NCBI GenBank assembly: GCA_023055355.1
Contig: JALJCS010000009.1
Coordinates: 22,903,001-22,967,000, forward strand
From: Agelaius tricolor
Lineage: Eukaryota; Chordata; Aves; Passeriformes; Icteridae
Reading direction: 5' to 3'
DNA: 64,000 nucleotides
Shown in pieces: positions 26,701 through 38,500 of this stretch. How positions within the stretch are numbered: position 1 is the first letter of the stretch; each line of letters starts with the position of its first letter. Both the position numbers and the translations under genes were made by a program. The notes beneath the pieces are model-generated. The model was not told where the DNA came from. It searched no databases and saw only the letters and a program-made list of their open reading frames with translations.

Positions 26701-29700
26701 TAACCCCATTGAAGAATAGGGACAGTGAAGGGTGGACAGTGAAGTTCATGCAGTATGCAGACCACTAAAGACACAAACTGCCCTAAAACCCCTCCTCCTC
26801 TGGAGCCAAAACACAAGGCACATTACAAAGATGGATACAGAACAGAGAATAGAAGCTGTATTTGAGAGCAAGACCAGCTTCTGCTCATCTCCTATCACAC
26901 ACCAAAAGCTCTCAGCCATTGCCAAAATGCATTTTCAGATTTGCAGATTTGGACAGATGGCCTGTGCTTTAGTTTCTACCCTGGAGCCAGACTTCTCCCT
27001 AAGGGCTGTTCTGAGGCACCTGTTAAGTGCCAGGATACACAGAAACACTTAACACAGAGTAACCATTAAGAAAACTCTCACCTGTATCTCTGCCTGCTGT
27101 AAAACAGGAAATGGAAGTATCAGATTCTCTGTAACTTCTCAGATGAAGCTCTCATTCCTGCATTGCCTACCAAGACCTTACTTTGATGCACCAAGCAGTA
27201 TAAACACCAGTGTCAGGTAGAGCTGAGCAGCTCTGAAAAACCCTTTTTATATCCATTTCTTTGCACACTTTAGCTTTCTTTTTTCAGAGGGAAGATTCAG
27301 AAAGAAAGGTATTTCCTTAGTCTCTGGGAACAGGGCTGCTCAGACAAGCACAAGGAAGCACAGAAAGATCAACCCCAAAATACAACAGCTAGCACAAAGA
27401 GAATGGCCAGAATGGCCAGAAGCTTGGAGTTTTTGACCACTGTGTAATGCTACACAATGAAGAGTTTTTCTAGAGCCTTCTGGACACAGACAGCATCCAA
27501 AACATTACTCACTTGGCTTTTTTCCTTGCTTTCTTCTTTTTTTTTTCCAATTTCTTTTGGATTTCCTCTTCAGAAAGAACAGAGAACACTTCCAGAATGG
27601 CATCTGTTCCCTAGAGTCAGAGGAGACAAATTCAAAGGTATGCAAAGCCCCTGGCTGGCCCTTACAGAAAGTACCCATGCTCTCTACCAGCCTCCTCTAC
27701 AGCTCAGTAGCAGAGTCCCCCACTACTCACATGGCAGGCCAAAAACTTGCCCATCCGGTCTGTGCCAAGAGTCACCACTCGGTCCCTCCCTTCCCGCATG
27801 ATGGATCCAGCCTTGCTGCACTTCACGATGCGCTACAGGGAAAGAGGAACAAAACTGGGTCTGAAAGGTCAAATGATCTTCTCAGGAAAACTCAAGAAAC
27901 CTGCTGACAAGAAAAGTCAAGGGCAGGGGGAAATGAACCTAAAGGGTCCTGGCAGAACAGCTGGTAAGGATAATAAAGGGACAAAACAAGCATCTGTGTG
28001 AGCTACAAGCTTATCTCCTGTGTTTTGTTGCATTTCAGCTGAAAATAATCATTGGCAGTCTCAGTAGAAGAATAAGTTAATTTTATCGGCAAACCACATC
28101 CATTTAAGAGACAGAGCAGCAGAGTTCAGTCAAAAGAGGAAGAGAAGGTGAGAAGAGAAACTCCTAAACAGGGCATTGTAGGGAGAGAAATCCTCTGGAG
28201 AGGAAGCTGTAAAATTAATTAACCAAGTTAGGTATCTATCACAACTACAAACAGCCTGAGATCTGAGCAGTAGTCCAGAAAGTTCTACCAGAAAGACAGA
28301 TTCAGTAAAGTCTCCTCCAGCAGCAGAAAAGTGGGAATGGCTTTCTGCAATCCAATCTCACACCATATTTCATTGCAGTGCAACTCTGACCTCTCAGTTT
28401 CTGCGAAGCTGAGCATCAGTACTGAACTTGGCAGCTGCAAACCAGCAGGGAACTATTTTATATCTGTGATGTTTGATGAAAGAGATCTATTAGCACTGTT
28501 TAAATTTATACATTTGCTAGTTCTTCTCAAAAAGAAAGGAAAGAAAAACTGTCAGTGGAGAATAAATCTGTGGGTATTTTGGCACACATACTTCTGCTGA
28601 TGTTTGGCAGGTAGATGAGGCAGCAACTGCTGCTGAGGAAGTTGTTATGGAACAAGACAAGAATTATCACATTTTCTCAAACAGGCTAAATATGACACTC
28701 GGGATATAAACCATGCAAATGGGGTTAGATACACCAGTTCAGAGACAGCACAGAAAACTGATCTTACTTCCTCAGGATGCTCATCCAGCTCTAAGGTCTC
28801 ATCCTCTTCAGTTTTTTCTTCCGCTCCAGGTGAAGATGACCCTTTGCTCTTTTTGGATTCTGGTTCATCAGGATCTTTTACCTGCTCACAGGAAAAAAAA
28901 CAACAAAAGGAGTACCTTAAACCTCAAGAGCTATAGTATTGTGCTTTCTGGCTCACAGTTCATTTCCCTGGAGATACAACTGTTTAGCATACACTGGAGT
29001 GTCCTATAGAATTCCTGTAGGCACCAAGCACTCCATGTGCTCCCATGACTATCATCCACCCACAAGCCTGTCTTCCTCAGCTGTAGGTGTCCTAGACTGC
29101 CAAGCAAATTGTATTCTATTTGCCACCTGTATGACAGGTGTCTTCTGCTCTGTGGGCAGTTTTCCTTATCTCTTCCACACCCAATCCATCTCAGGGGAGA
29201 CATCTGCTGATAACAGGCTACTGAATGTCACTGCATGACTGATAAGAACTATAGCATCCCATTGTGAGATGCTCTGCACGGAGGGAGGAGCCCAGCATTC
29301 CTACCCAGATATAATCTGGAGATTCTGGAACACCTGCATGGCTTCTCCACTGGATTTCTGAGAAGAACAGCTGCCTCTTCCCCTGGATCTTCAGAGGAAG
29401 ACTACACCCTTTCTACAGGATCCCTGCTCCAACAGAACCACACCTGACACTCCAGGAGGACTGCAGCCACAATTCCAATTGGACTGCTACCAGCACCCTG
29501 ACCCACAGGGTGTTGAGTCGTATTCTGACTCTGTCAGTGTTGTTTTAGTTTACTGCATTGTTTATTTTATCTTTTTTTATTTTCTTCTCTAATAAAGAAC
29601 TGTTATTCCTCCTTCCATATTTTTGCCTAAAAGCCCCTTAATTAAAAAATTTATAGCTATTTGGAGGGACGAGGTTTACATTTTCCATTTCAGGAGAGGC

Positions 29701-32700
29701 TCCTGCCTTCCTTAGCAGACACCTGTCTTTCAAAACCCAGACAGTAAGTTAGAAGGCAGGAAGATCTGACACACTGTGGAAATCTCATTCTGGAAGTGTT
29801 CACAGCTTCACTTAAAAGCACAAAAGACAGGAAACAGCAAAGCCCATTCCATGAGCAGCTTGTGGACCCCTCAGATAGCAAAGACATTGCTTTGGCTGTT
29901 TCCCAGAACATCCATCAGATTTGAACATGTTCCAGTTCTTTCTCAGTTCAAAGACAAGCAGCTGGGCAGGGGGGCTGTGGGGTTACAGGGGAATGTCTTA
30001 CCTCCTGGATGTAGGTGAGATCCCACACCCTCAGCTCACTGTCAGCGCTCCCAGTGATCAGACGCTTCTCTTGGGACAGCAAAGCCATGCCCCAGACCTG
30101 TCCAGAGACACAATGTGAGGAACTGACTCCCTTAACTATCATTAAAAAAGCACAGCATCTTTAAATGACCTATTTAAACAGCAACCAAATAGAGAATGGA
30201 TCAAGCTGGGACCTCCTCTGGGGACATGTGCATGGGAATTATCACCCACTGCATCTGATGACAGCTCTTGAAATGTTTGGAAGTTTCTCATTTGCTCACT
30301 CGTAAAGCCTAATGAAAGTAAAATGTATGATGGTGCCAGCTTGCAACTCCTGAAAGCAAGGAAAGCCCAGAGTGAGCTCTGACATCCCAGGTCCCTCCAG
30401 CCCAACGTTTCCACACAACCTCTTTTTACCTCAGCTCGGTGTCCAACCAGAGTTTTGAAGCAGTGCTGGGTGTCCAGATCCCACCATTTCACCAGTGTGT
30501 CTTTGGCACTGGAACAAAGAAGAAAAACTCAGACATAAGGAAAGACTGCAGAGCTCACAATTTTTCTAAGTGGTAGAAAATCAAAAAAATCTAAAACAAA
30601 AAAATCTAAAAATTATCAGAATGTATCACAGAGCAGCTGCTCAAACATTGACATTTTACAAGCCAAACAAAAAAGGCACAACAATGCTGCAAAAAGATAT
30701 CTGTCAAGTCACTGAAGCTGACCTGCAAATATCTGAAATTGCATTAAGAAATAGGTATGATCTACCAACAAAATACTACTTTTTCCATCTGAAATAAAAA
30801 GCAAAAGAAAGTTGCTTTAATTTTAAACTGGACTGACTGCATGCACTCTTGTATTAAGCTAGTAAATGGCATATTAAAAAGTAAAACATTAGTGACTGTT
30901 GTTGTCAAGCAGTTATCAATTGGTATCAATTATCAAAGGGATTATAAATCAAAGGGATTCAATCAACTTGCAGCTCTTTTGGTTGAATAACTTAAAATCA
31001 GCTACAAAAAAACCTATTATCTTTTAATTAATTTGTGTATTTACAGCTTACAAGAAAGCAATTTTTCTGTCACACTGCTGTGTGAATTACAAATACAGAA
31101 GGTAAGTCTACTAAATTCTTCAAGATAAACCAAAAAAACCCCAAAAACTGTTACATACATAACGAACATGTTATCACTATTCTTTGTTATAATAATTTTA
31201 AGTTGATGGATTCACCAACAGTTTAAATCCTTTTCCAAACACCTTTTTAGTATGGCCATATCAGTTGGTCAAAGACTTGGATTCAGGCACCAGACTTAAA
31301 AAAATCCATGGATGTGACAAAATCATATTCAAAGATGCTGGTGGGTCTGAGATATCACAAGACAAGAAGGAAAATACAAACTGCTGTAGCACACAGGACA
31401 TCTAAATTGGAACTACAACCATGCCTGCTTTCCTGATCAACAATTTCTCTTAGTCTGGCTCACCAAGTGACCAACAAGTTCTTCTCCTTCAAGAAAAGGA
31501 CTTGAGTGATGACATCCTTGTGTCCCCTCAGGCGGTACAGGCCACTCTCATTGATGACATCCCACACGATGACTTCTGTATCCTGGAACACAGAGAGTGT
31601 CTCCATGGGACTGGCCCTTGTCTCTGCAAAACTCCTGCCATGAGACTGAAAAGATTACCTGAGAGCACACTTTCTCACTCTCAGTCACAAGGATGATTAA
31701 TGCAAGGGACACTGCTTCCCCAGAGGTGCAGTCAGACTGATCAATGTACCATCATCCCAGCTTGAGACACTTTTACTATTCCTGATCTCACAAGATTCTT
31801 CACTTTAACAGCTCTACCAATGCCCTACTCCTGCCTGCATCCCCTGCTGCTCCCCCAGCTCCTCTCACTGCCATCCTCTGGCTATGGGCAGAGGCCACAC
31901 TTAAAATACTGAACAGTTCAGTGCAGGTCAGCCTTCCCCAGGGGCATCTCAGGGTTGTGACAGGGTCATGCTCAGATGTCAAAGCCTCACCTTTGAGCCA
32001 GACACCAGCCTGCCACCCAGGTGGTCGTACTGCAGGGCTGTAACTGCAGCCCTGTGCCCATTGAAAGTGATAGATGATTCTCCACTTAGGAGGTTGAAGA
32101 CACGGATTGCTCCATCTTCATACCCAACAGCCAGGTGCAACCCATCTGGAGAGGGGCAGAGGCAACTGACTTGCTGCTTGAGACCCTTAAGGATAAGAAC
32201 CTGCAATTTTTAGGAGACAAAACATGCATAATGTTGATAAATGACATGTCAGAGTCAGATACTTAGCAGAGAAAATATAGTCTATTCTTCTCCTGAACTT
32301 CCAACTGAGCACTTCTGCCACTTTTTAAGTTCATTTTTCAACTTCCTGCACAAATACAGTATCGTTAACCCCATTTTCCAAGGTAAACAGCAGCTAGAAG
32401 TGAAACAATTTCTCAAGAAACCAGTGCAGAACAAGCCCTGGAAATCAGAACCTGAAATTTCTGCGTCCATATATTATGAACCAGAGAGCAAGAAATACTG
32501 TTTGAGAGTAAAAGTTGGAAAGTTTCTTCCTGACTCCATCCTCTCTTGCCTGGCCTTTCTCGGGTATAGGACAGAGTGGCTCTTCCACAGACTGAACAAG
32601 AACTTGAGAATGATGAAAACATTTCCAGAACAACATACCAGCAGTCAGCACTCCAGAGACTGTGTAACAAAATCAGATTTCAGTGTGTAGCAGACAGTAG

Positions 32701-33719
32701 TACTTGCAGTGACTTCTGAATCTCACAGGAGACAGTGTGTGGCAAAGTCCTTAAAGTTACAGCTCACAACCCCCCTATGGGACACAGCTTTTACATGGGA
32801 TGCCCAGTTCCACAGCCACAACACAAACTCTGTGACATTTGTCCAAGAACATTCACACAGCCAGCTAAACCAGGAGCAGCTTTCCAGTTACTGCGACAGC
32901 AATTACTCTTCCACAACTGAGGTCCTGAGGCAAATCTCACAGGGATCCACAGTGAGATTCATTTTAAGACCAAGTTGTGCTAAAATAAATTACTCTCAGT
33001 GTAAGAGCAGAGCAGCAGGACCACCACTCCCTGTAACAACTGATGGCTACAAGTTACTACCAAAGGAAAATAAAAGGTGAGAGTTGCTACATTCCAGATA
33101 CCCATGATCCAAATCATCCACAGCCTCCTCTGTTCGGTGTGTGCTGGTGCTACCTGTTGGATTTCAACAAACGCAACCCTTATAGATTCCTTAAACAGAA
33201 ATAACCAATTACTTTCTTGTAACTAGCAAGACTTTCTTGTAAACATCCAACACTGCAGTATATTTTGGGTTACTCAAAAGGAAAACAATGCAGGATCCTT
33301 TTAGTCCAGTGACCAGCTTGGAGAACTAGAAGAGACCGGCACCTTGGGCCAGGAGGCAGCCAGAGCTGCAGACCCATTCCATAGCCTAACCTCACGCTGT
33401 GCTCAGCCTTCCCAAGAGGAGGGATGCTGTGGATGTGTCGCTTCCTTCCAAACTCCGCACAGTAACACAAATCGCTTCGCTTCAGGCGGCCTAAAAGCCC
33501 CTCACGCTGCACCCCAGCCCTGCCCCGGCACCGCACCCCGGGTCCCACCTTCTCTCCTTTCCTTGTGTCCCACACGAACACGTGCTCGCAAGCCGGCACG
33601 GCCACGTAGCGGCCCCGCTCTCCGCGCAGCGCCACGAAGGCCACGCCGGCCCTGGCGCTGGCCACCAGCCCGAAGAGCGCGGCGGGCTCGTAGCGCAGGT
33701 ACTGCCGCGTCAGGCCCAT
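14776..33719 (-). CDS. WDR3: WDR3 (UTP12/DIP2 homologue), complete, 26 coding exons
   Basis: Nucleolar WD-repeat protein of the U3 snoRNP/small-subunit processome, needed for 18S rRNA maturation. Exons in transcript order: 33719-33549, 32200-31991, 31582-31464, 30508-30430, 30097-30002, 28881-28768, 27832-27731, 27610-27513, 26570-26475, 26129-25899, 25160-25067, 24736-24635, 23952-23867, 23451-23316, 22609-22553, 21872-21772, 21627-21516, 21401-21267, 19989-19939, 19724-19659, 18872-18780, 18224-18177, 16750-16707, 16253-16125, 15645-15552, 14931-14776. All introns are GT-AG and phase is unbroken: 2,820 nt, 939 residues, against about 943 in human. The protein starts [14 protein letters not shown] repeats span about residues 20-300 and 350-710 ([36 protein letters not shown]). 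An acidic linker is in exon 6 and a lysine-rich segment in exon 8. The Utp12 domain covers about 800-905 ([11 protein letters not shown]), followed by a basic tail ([12 protein letters not shown]). Promoter shared with GDAP2. Confidence 0.97.
17385..17474 (+). mobile_element. CR1 LINE 3' end
   Basis: The segment with CAGATGATCGTGAAGGTCCC, CATCCAACCCAAGCCATT and GTATGATTGCATG is the CR1 3' terminus including the tandem ATTCTATGA-like end. It lies in WDR3 intron 22, antisense to the gene. Confidence 0.88.
17923..17949. repeat. perfect 11-bp inverted repeat in WDR3 intron 22
   Basis: GTTTAACCCTG (17923-17933) and CAGGGTTAAAC (17939-17949) are perfect complements around a 5-nt TTTGA loop. It is followed closely by an A-rich tract (17974-18026). 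No coding or snoRNA feature is recognisable. Confidence 0.75.
17974..18026 (+). repeat. A-rich simple sequence
   Basis: Runs of A interrupted by T (TAAAAATAAAAAAATAGC and a run of about 12 A). It is intronic in WDR3 and on the transcribed strand is a U-rich tract. Confidence 0.85.
19726..19750 (-). repeat. 3.5-copy 7-bp tandem repeat forming the WDR3 exon 20 splice acceptor
   Basis: On the plus strand TACAAAA is repeated at 19726, 19733 and 19740, plus TACA. Read on the gene strand this is TATTTTG repeats ending in TTGTAG directly before exon 20 (19724). The repeat therefore supplies the whole polypyrimidine tract and the AG. Confidence 0.85.
20880..20966 (+). mobile_element. CR1 LINE 3' end, degraded
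   Basis: GGGTTGGACTAGAGACCTCC followed by CCTTCCTATTGAAGTCC and a TTATGATTCC end matches the CR1 3' terminus. It lies in WDR3 intron 18, antisense to the gene. Confidence 0.82.
26125..26216 (-). repeat. 46-bp tandem duplication spanning the WDR3 exon 10 splice acceptor
   Basis: Units 26125-26170 and 26171-26216 match at 43 of 46 positions. Exon 10 begins at 26129 on the minus strand, so each unit contains the sequence CTAATCAAACAG plus the first five exon bases (GTCAT). The gene therefore has two nearly identical acceptors 46 nt apart. Only the exon-proximal one keeps the reading frame, since 46 is not a multiple of 3. Confidence 0.92.
29082..29743 (+). mobile_element. passerine-type endogenous retrovirus solo LTR, antisense in WDR3 intron 5
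   Basis: About 660 bp beginning TGTAGGTGTCC and ending in CCCAGACA. The body matches a family I recognise from songbird genomes (AACAGGCTACTGAATGTCAC, GACCCACAGGGTG). An AATAAA at 29591-29596 starts a typical R-U5-like segment, which sets plus orientation. I see no gag or pol, so it is a solo LTR. No clear target-site duplication was found at these ends, so the boundaries may be off by some bases. I do not assign a database family name. Confidence 0.8.
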
Positions 33720-33746
33720 GGCGGCGGCGGCGGCGGCGGCGGCGGC
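33720..33746 (-). repeat. (GCC)9 triplet repeat directly before the WDR3 start codon
   Basis: Nine GGC triplets on the plus strand, read as GCC repeats on the WDR3 strand and running straight into ATGG. They build a strong Kozak context. The frame upstream is open and would read as alanines, but similarity to WDR3 begins at MGLTRQ, so I keep that start. Confidence 0.93.
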
Positions 33747-33879
33747 GCGGGCAATGCGGGGAACGAGGGCACGGAAGAGCCGCAGCCGCCACACGTGCGG
33801 CGCTCCGGGCCCGCCGCGCTGGAAGTGCGTCAGAGCGGGCGCGGCTGCGAGCGCGGCCCCGAGCCCCGCCCGGGAAGGG

Positions 33880-33987
33880 AAGCGGAAGCGCGGCGGACGC
33901 GGAGCTGCCCTGGGTGATGTCGCTAGACCGGCGCCGACCGGGACCGTCTGTCCGGGCGGGGCTGGCGGCGGCTCTGCGGCTGTGCCC
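33880..33987 (+). other. GDAP2: probable non-coding exon 1 of GDAP2 (start approximate)
   Basis: A strong donor, CCC|GTGAGTGCGG, at 33988 would splice to the acceptor before 35529 (T-rich tract, TTTAAAG), where the coding exon begins. The transcription start is not visible, so the left end is a guess within the CpG island. An ATG at 33917 opens a short uORF that crosses this junction. Confidence 0.55.
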
Positions 33988-35599
33988 GTGAGTGCGGTGC
34001 GGTGCTGGGGCACAGCCCGGCCTGCGCTGGGCGGGAGCCGGGCGGGGGGCGATGGATGCCGGGCGGAGCGCGGTGCCGGAATCCCGGCTGCCAGCCGTGG
34101 GGCGGGAGAGGCGGGAGAGGCAGGCTCTCCTCTCGGTACGGGCACGGCACTGCCTCCTGGGCACTGGGGCCGCGGCCCCCGCTCGCAGCGCTCTGTGCCC
34201 CGCTCCGAGCCCGACAATCCCTCGGGGCCGCCTCCGCCCTGGGAGGGCCCGGCAGCGATCGCGGGGGAGACACCCCGGAGAGCTGCACGCCCCGCTTCTC
34301 CTTCCTCTCGCTGCCATAGCCAGACCCCTGGGGTTGGCTGTTCAGCAGTGGGAAGATGCTGTTGTACATGAGCTCCCGGCTGGGGCCAGTGTAGCCGCGC
34401 TTACCTTCCCTTTCGCTCTCCTTGCTTTTTCTCCCAGCGAAAATTATACTTAGATGCTCTTACGGCTATCTCTGTCCTCGTGTCAGCCTTTATTAGCCCT
34501 CAATGTGAGCTTGGATACTTGCTTGTTTTGTTTTGTTCTGTTGTGTTGTTTTCCCCGGGCTAATGAATGTACTTAGTAAGTCGCGTTTCACAATTTCTCC
34601 TTGTGGGCGCGATCGTTTTTAAATTATTGTCAATTACGAACCTGTAAAAGGAGTTAAATAGTGGGTGTGTATGTGGCAGGCTAAGTTACTTACGTGGGTA
34701 TGTTTGCGCTAGTTTGATTCACTAGTGCAGCTCAGTAGTCACTATGGGAATGTAGGAGCCCAAGCGTTACCTGCTGGCAGCTGAAAAGTGAGTACTGGCA
34801 CGTTTGAGCCTTCATCTCGAGTGTCATCTCAACATCAGTCAGGTGGCAGAGTTCCGTCTTAAAATGTGCTGGGCCAGCGTTCACATTTACAGCTTTCCTC
34901 TTTCGTGCAAAACTGATTTGGGCAAAGGGGTTTTGTGCCTGAGTGCGTGGCTGTAAGAGCTGTGTGACAGTAAATCTTGCGTGCAGCAATTCAGAACTCA
35001 CTGCACTGCAAGGGCTGTATTATTCGGGGAGAGGGAGGAATTTTGTTTGTTTGTTTGTAAGGGTTGGGGTTTTGGAGGGTTAGGGGCATTGTGGTTTGGG
35101 AAGCTCTGTCTTTTTTCTTTTTCACATAAGTATTTACCAGTATCTCTGAAAGGATAGATTATACATTCCCTGCTACAAATTTGCTTTGAGTGTAGATAAA
35201 GAAATAACTCTTTTCAGAAAGACTGAGTTCCTCTCTGCACTTGGAAATTTGTCCTTGCAATTTCCAAAATGCAAGATCACAAGTCAGTTGGATCAATATA
35301 GTAGAGAACGTGTTTTCATCTTGAATTGTTGGAAGAGGTTTGTCTCACTGTGAGTATCTGCATGGCCTTATTGCATGCAGGTAACAAAAGAGGGAGTGTT
35401 TGAGTGAGAAATCTATTTTTCTTTTGTCTGCTGCTGTTATTGCATTGCAGTCTTGTGAAAGGTCTCTGTGGGACAATTACTTTTAGTGAACAGCTGGTGA
35501 CCTGGTTTGATTTTTTTTTTCTTTAAAGCACCTGGAAGACTCCGGTGAAAATTGGAGTGTGACAAGTTAGCAGAGGAAGGGAGTTGCTGTTTCCATTCC

Positions 35600-38500
35600 A
35601 TGGATCCCTTGGGTGCTCCTTCCCAGTTTGTGGATGTTGATAGTCTGCCAGGCTGGAGTGATGCCTATGAGGCCAAGCAGCTGGATTGTCACCAAAGTCC
35701 TGTTGAAAAAGCTCAAGTTGATGTTAGATCACCTTTTCCATACAGGAAAGACATCAATGAGAAAATAATCTTGTGGTAAGTTCGCTGTGGCTCTCGTGTG
35801 TCAGTCATCACTTCTTCATTTACTGCAGGATCCATATCTTTGTGTAATCATTACTGCTCTAGAATAAAACTTCTAAATCCTCTTTTCTTGAATCAAACAT
35901 TACAGATCTGAGAATAACATAATATTTTTGTTCACGGTAACTTTCAAAGTGTGGGATTTTGCTCCACCATAGGTTGTGCTCATAGACAGTCCTTGATGCA
36001 GCAGACTGGAGCTGTACTTCCTACTGTGATACTGTATGCTTAGTATCAAAATCTAGTTGGGCACTTGAATATGAGGTTTTTATTTTAAAAAAATACATTT
36101 GCTGTTTAGTACCTTTTTTTCTGTATTTGCTAGTGTTATTCTGATTTCACATTTCTGTTTTAACTCAGTATTCTCGTGGCTTGTTTTTGGCTCTTCCTAC
36201 CCCTCCTTGCTCCATTCTGTGTTTTATCTCCACGACTTTCTTCCAAAATCTATTGATAAAGTACAGTATGCTGTACTTATTCCATCAATGTTTCTTTCCT
36301 GTAACTCAGATACTTGAGGCTTCTCTTTAGATTAATAACTCTTAACTTAATCAGTGTGAAGGGAGAAGGATTTCTCAGGGATGCAGATTCAGGGATCAGC
36401 CTGAACCTCTTTCTGGTTAATATATGCAGGAAATGGGACTGTTCATGGATTTCCTGAACTCAATTAAATAAAGAAAGAGAGGAGTAAAACAGAGAGTAAG
36501 GAAAGAGAGGAGTAAAAGGTTAAACATCTCTTGTGGCTTGGGCAAATGTGTGCAATTTCAACTGTTAGTTTAGTTGCTCGCTGTGCGTGGGAATCTTTCT
36601 TTCCCTTCCTATGCTCTTTGATCCCAAAATCCCTGATGGCTGCTGCTGTGACAAAAAGCAGGTCAAAGTTCTGCTACTCTGTTGTCTCTTATTCATCTGT
36701 GACTTGTTTATCTTCTGCTTGTGTGATCTTTGGACAGCAGAATGAACATGATCAACTTGAGGGTTCACAATTTGGGAGCAAAAAGAAGAAAAAAGCTTAT
36801 CCAGCTGTAGCGTCACTGTAGACCCACAGTGGTCTGAGGAAAAGCAGCTGTAAGGTGCCCTGGATAGTCTGTCTGAAAAAAAAAAAAAAAAGAAGTACAT
36901 GGAAAAAGTTGTTTAAGTTTTGAAAATAATATAACACAAGGACTGTCTTCTTATCCCCAAGAGAAAATATGTGGGTTTTGGAAGTGTTAGACTCCATCAA
37001 TTTAACAAGCTGCTTTGCATGTTTGCTGCCTGAGCTGCCCTACATACAGCTACAACACTGCCTTTTCTACAAACATCCCTCAGTTTCTGCTGGGGCTGGG
37101 GCTCTTTAGGGGGCTGAGTTTTGCATGCAGTCTGTCTCCATCAGGGAGAGGCCAGAGATGATTCGGCTTGGTGAGCATGTCAGGGTATACTACACTGTGG
37201 GGCACTGGAGTCCTGTTAATGCCTTTCCTGGAACTTGGCATTTCCTTGCTTGTCAGCACTGATTTGAGAATATCCTGCTCAGTTGTACATTCAGGCTGCA
37301 ATAAACTGTTTCCTCAGGAAAGGAGATGTGGCGTTACTGAACTGCACGGCCATCGTAAACACCAGCAATGAGACTCTCACGGATAAGAACCCAGTGTCTG
37401 AAAGTATATTCATGCATGCTGGGCCTGACCTGAAGGATGAGCTCCAGAAGCTCAAAGGTAAGTGGCCAGAGACATTTTTACCTTATTGAAATCTCCTGTC
37501 CTTGCATAGTACAAAACATCAGGATGGGGGCGCAAATGAAAAAGGCAGAGCTTTGCCCAGCCCCCAACAGCTGATATTAACATGAAAAAAATGGGGGAAA
37601 CACCTGCCAGTCCAGTGTCTTTTTGCTGCTCACATTACAGATAATTGAAAGCCTGTGGCAGATATTTTGATTTTTATGAGCCCTTACTTTGTGATACAGT
37701 AATTCCCATTGCTATCTGAAGCCACTTTGAGCAGTTAGCTTATCAGAGCTTTTGCTCAAGGGAGCAGTCTCGTACATCTTGAGATTTTATCCTGTTCAGT
37801 GTGCATACATAATGAAAGACAGAAACTGAAGTTCACCATTGAAGAAATTAAGTGGATTATGTCATGCACTTTGTGTATCCTGTTTCTTTCAGGATATTAA
37901 TATACACACAGTCTTTCAGAAAGATATGATAATAATAGATGGATTGAAAAACACTGCATGTCTAAATAAAGTCTTTGTGACTTCTTAAGTTGGTTGGTTC
38001 ATTTGTCTCTTGTGTACAACAAATGACTTTATTGGAAAGCTACAAGAGCAGCCTTAATGCAAGGCTGTTCTAGAAATTGATGAGGTTTTCCTAGAGTCTT
38101 TATTAACAGAGTTTATTGCTGATAATGGGAGATGAATACTCAGCCTTTTTTTTCATCTAACAGGCACTGGGAATAAGTTTCCTTATTTTGTGTGTGACAA
38201 AAAAAAGTTTATAGTTATCCAAGGTCACACAGAAGTCTAATATGGTTTACAGATAAAAATTCACATCTCTAGGAACTATGGTACTGAACGGAATTTTGAG
38301 GTCTCTGTGTGGTACTGCTCACTCTGGATAACAGCTTGGTCTCCTTATGTAGTAACAAAATGGGTATAGAAGAGCCATATTTCTAATATAAACTCTCAGT
38401 AGCTTAAATTGCAATTGAATAGAATTCTGTTTCTATAAAATCATCCTTTGCTTGCTTTTTTTGAGTAACCTAGAAATTAAACAGGAGGAAGAGTAGCCAT

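Larger units (their letters stand above)
33480..34330. promoter_or_regulatory. CpG-island bidirectional promoter of WDR3 and GDAP2
   Basis: Strongly GC- and CpG-rich block between AT-rich flanks, holding the WDR3 start codon (33719, minus) and the probable GDAP2 first exon (ending 33987, plus). Visible elements are a CACGTG E-box at 33792-33797, ETS-like GCGGAAGC at 33882-33889 and GGAAGTG at 33821-33827, and a YY1-like CCATGGCGGC at 33716-33725. No TATA box was noticed. Long open frames in all six frames here (up to 315 codons) are a by-product of GC richness. Confidence 0.88.

Noticed and set aside
32241..32690. 149-codon plus-strand open frame inside WDR3 intron 1
   Set aside because: No domain or family is recognisable, it is antisense to the gene, and part of it (CCCCATTTTCCAAGGTAAAC) resembles an old SINE. 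Judged chance or repeat-derived.
33270..34453. Long open frames of 150-315 codons on both strands
   Set aside because: They overlap in all frames within the CpG island and reflect GC-rich composition. Only WDR3 exon 1 within the minus-strand frame is supported.
35552..35599. GDAP2 start upstream at 35552
   Set aside because: The codon there is TTG, not ATG. The first ATG in frame is at 35600 and matches the family N-terminus MDPLGAPS.
38195..38250. MIR-like segment (CCAAGGTCACACAG)
   Set aside because: Only a short core matches. Not enough to call without a repeat search.
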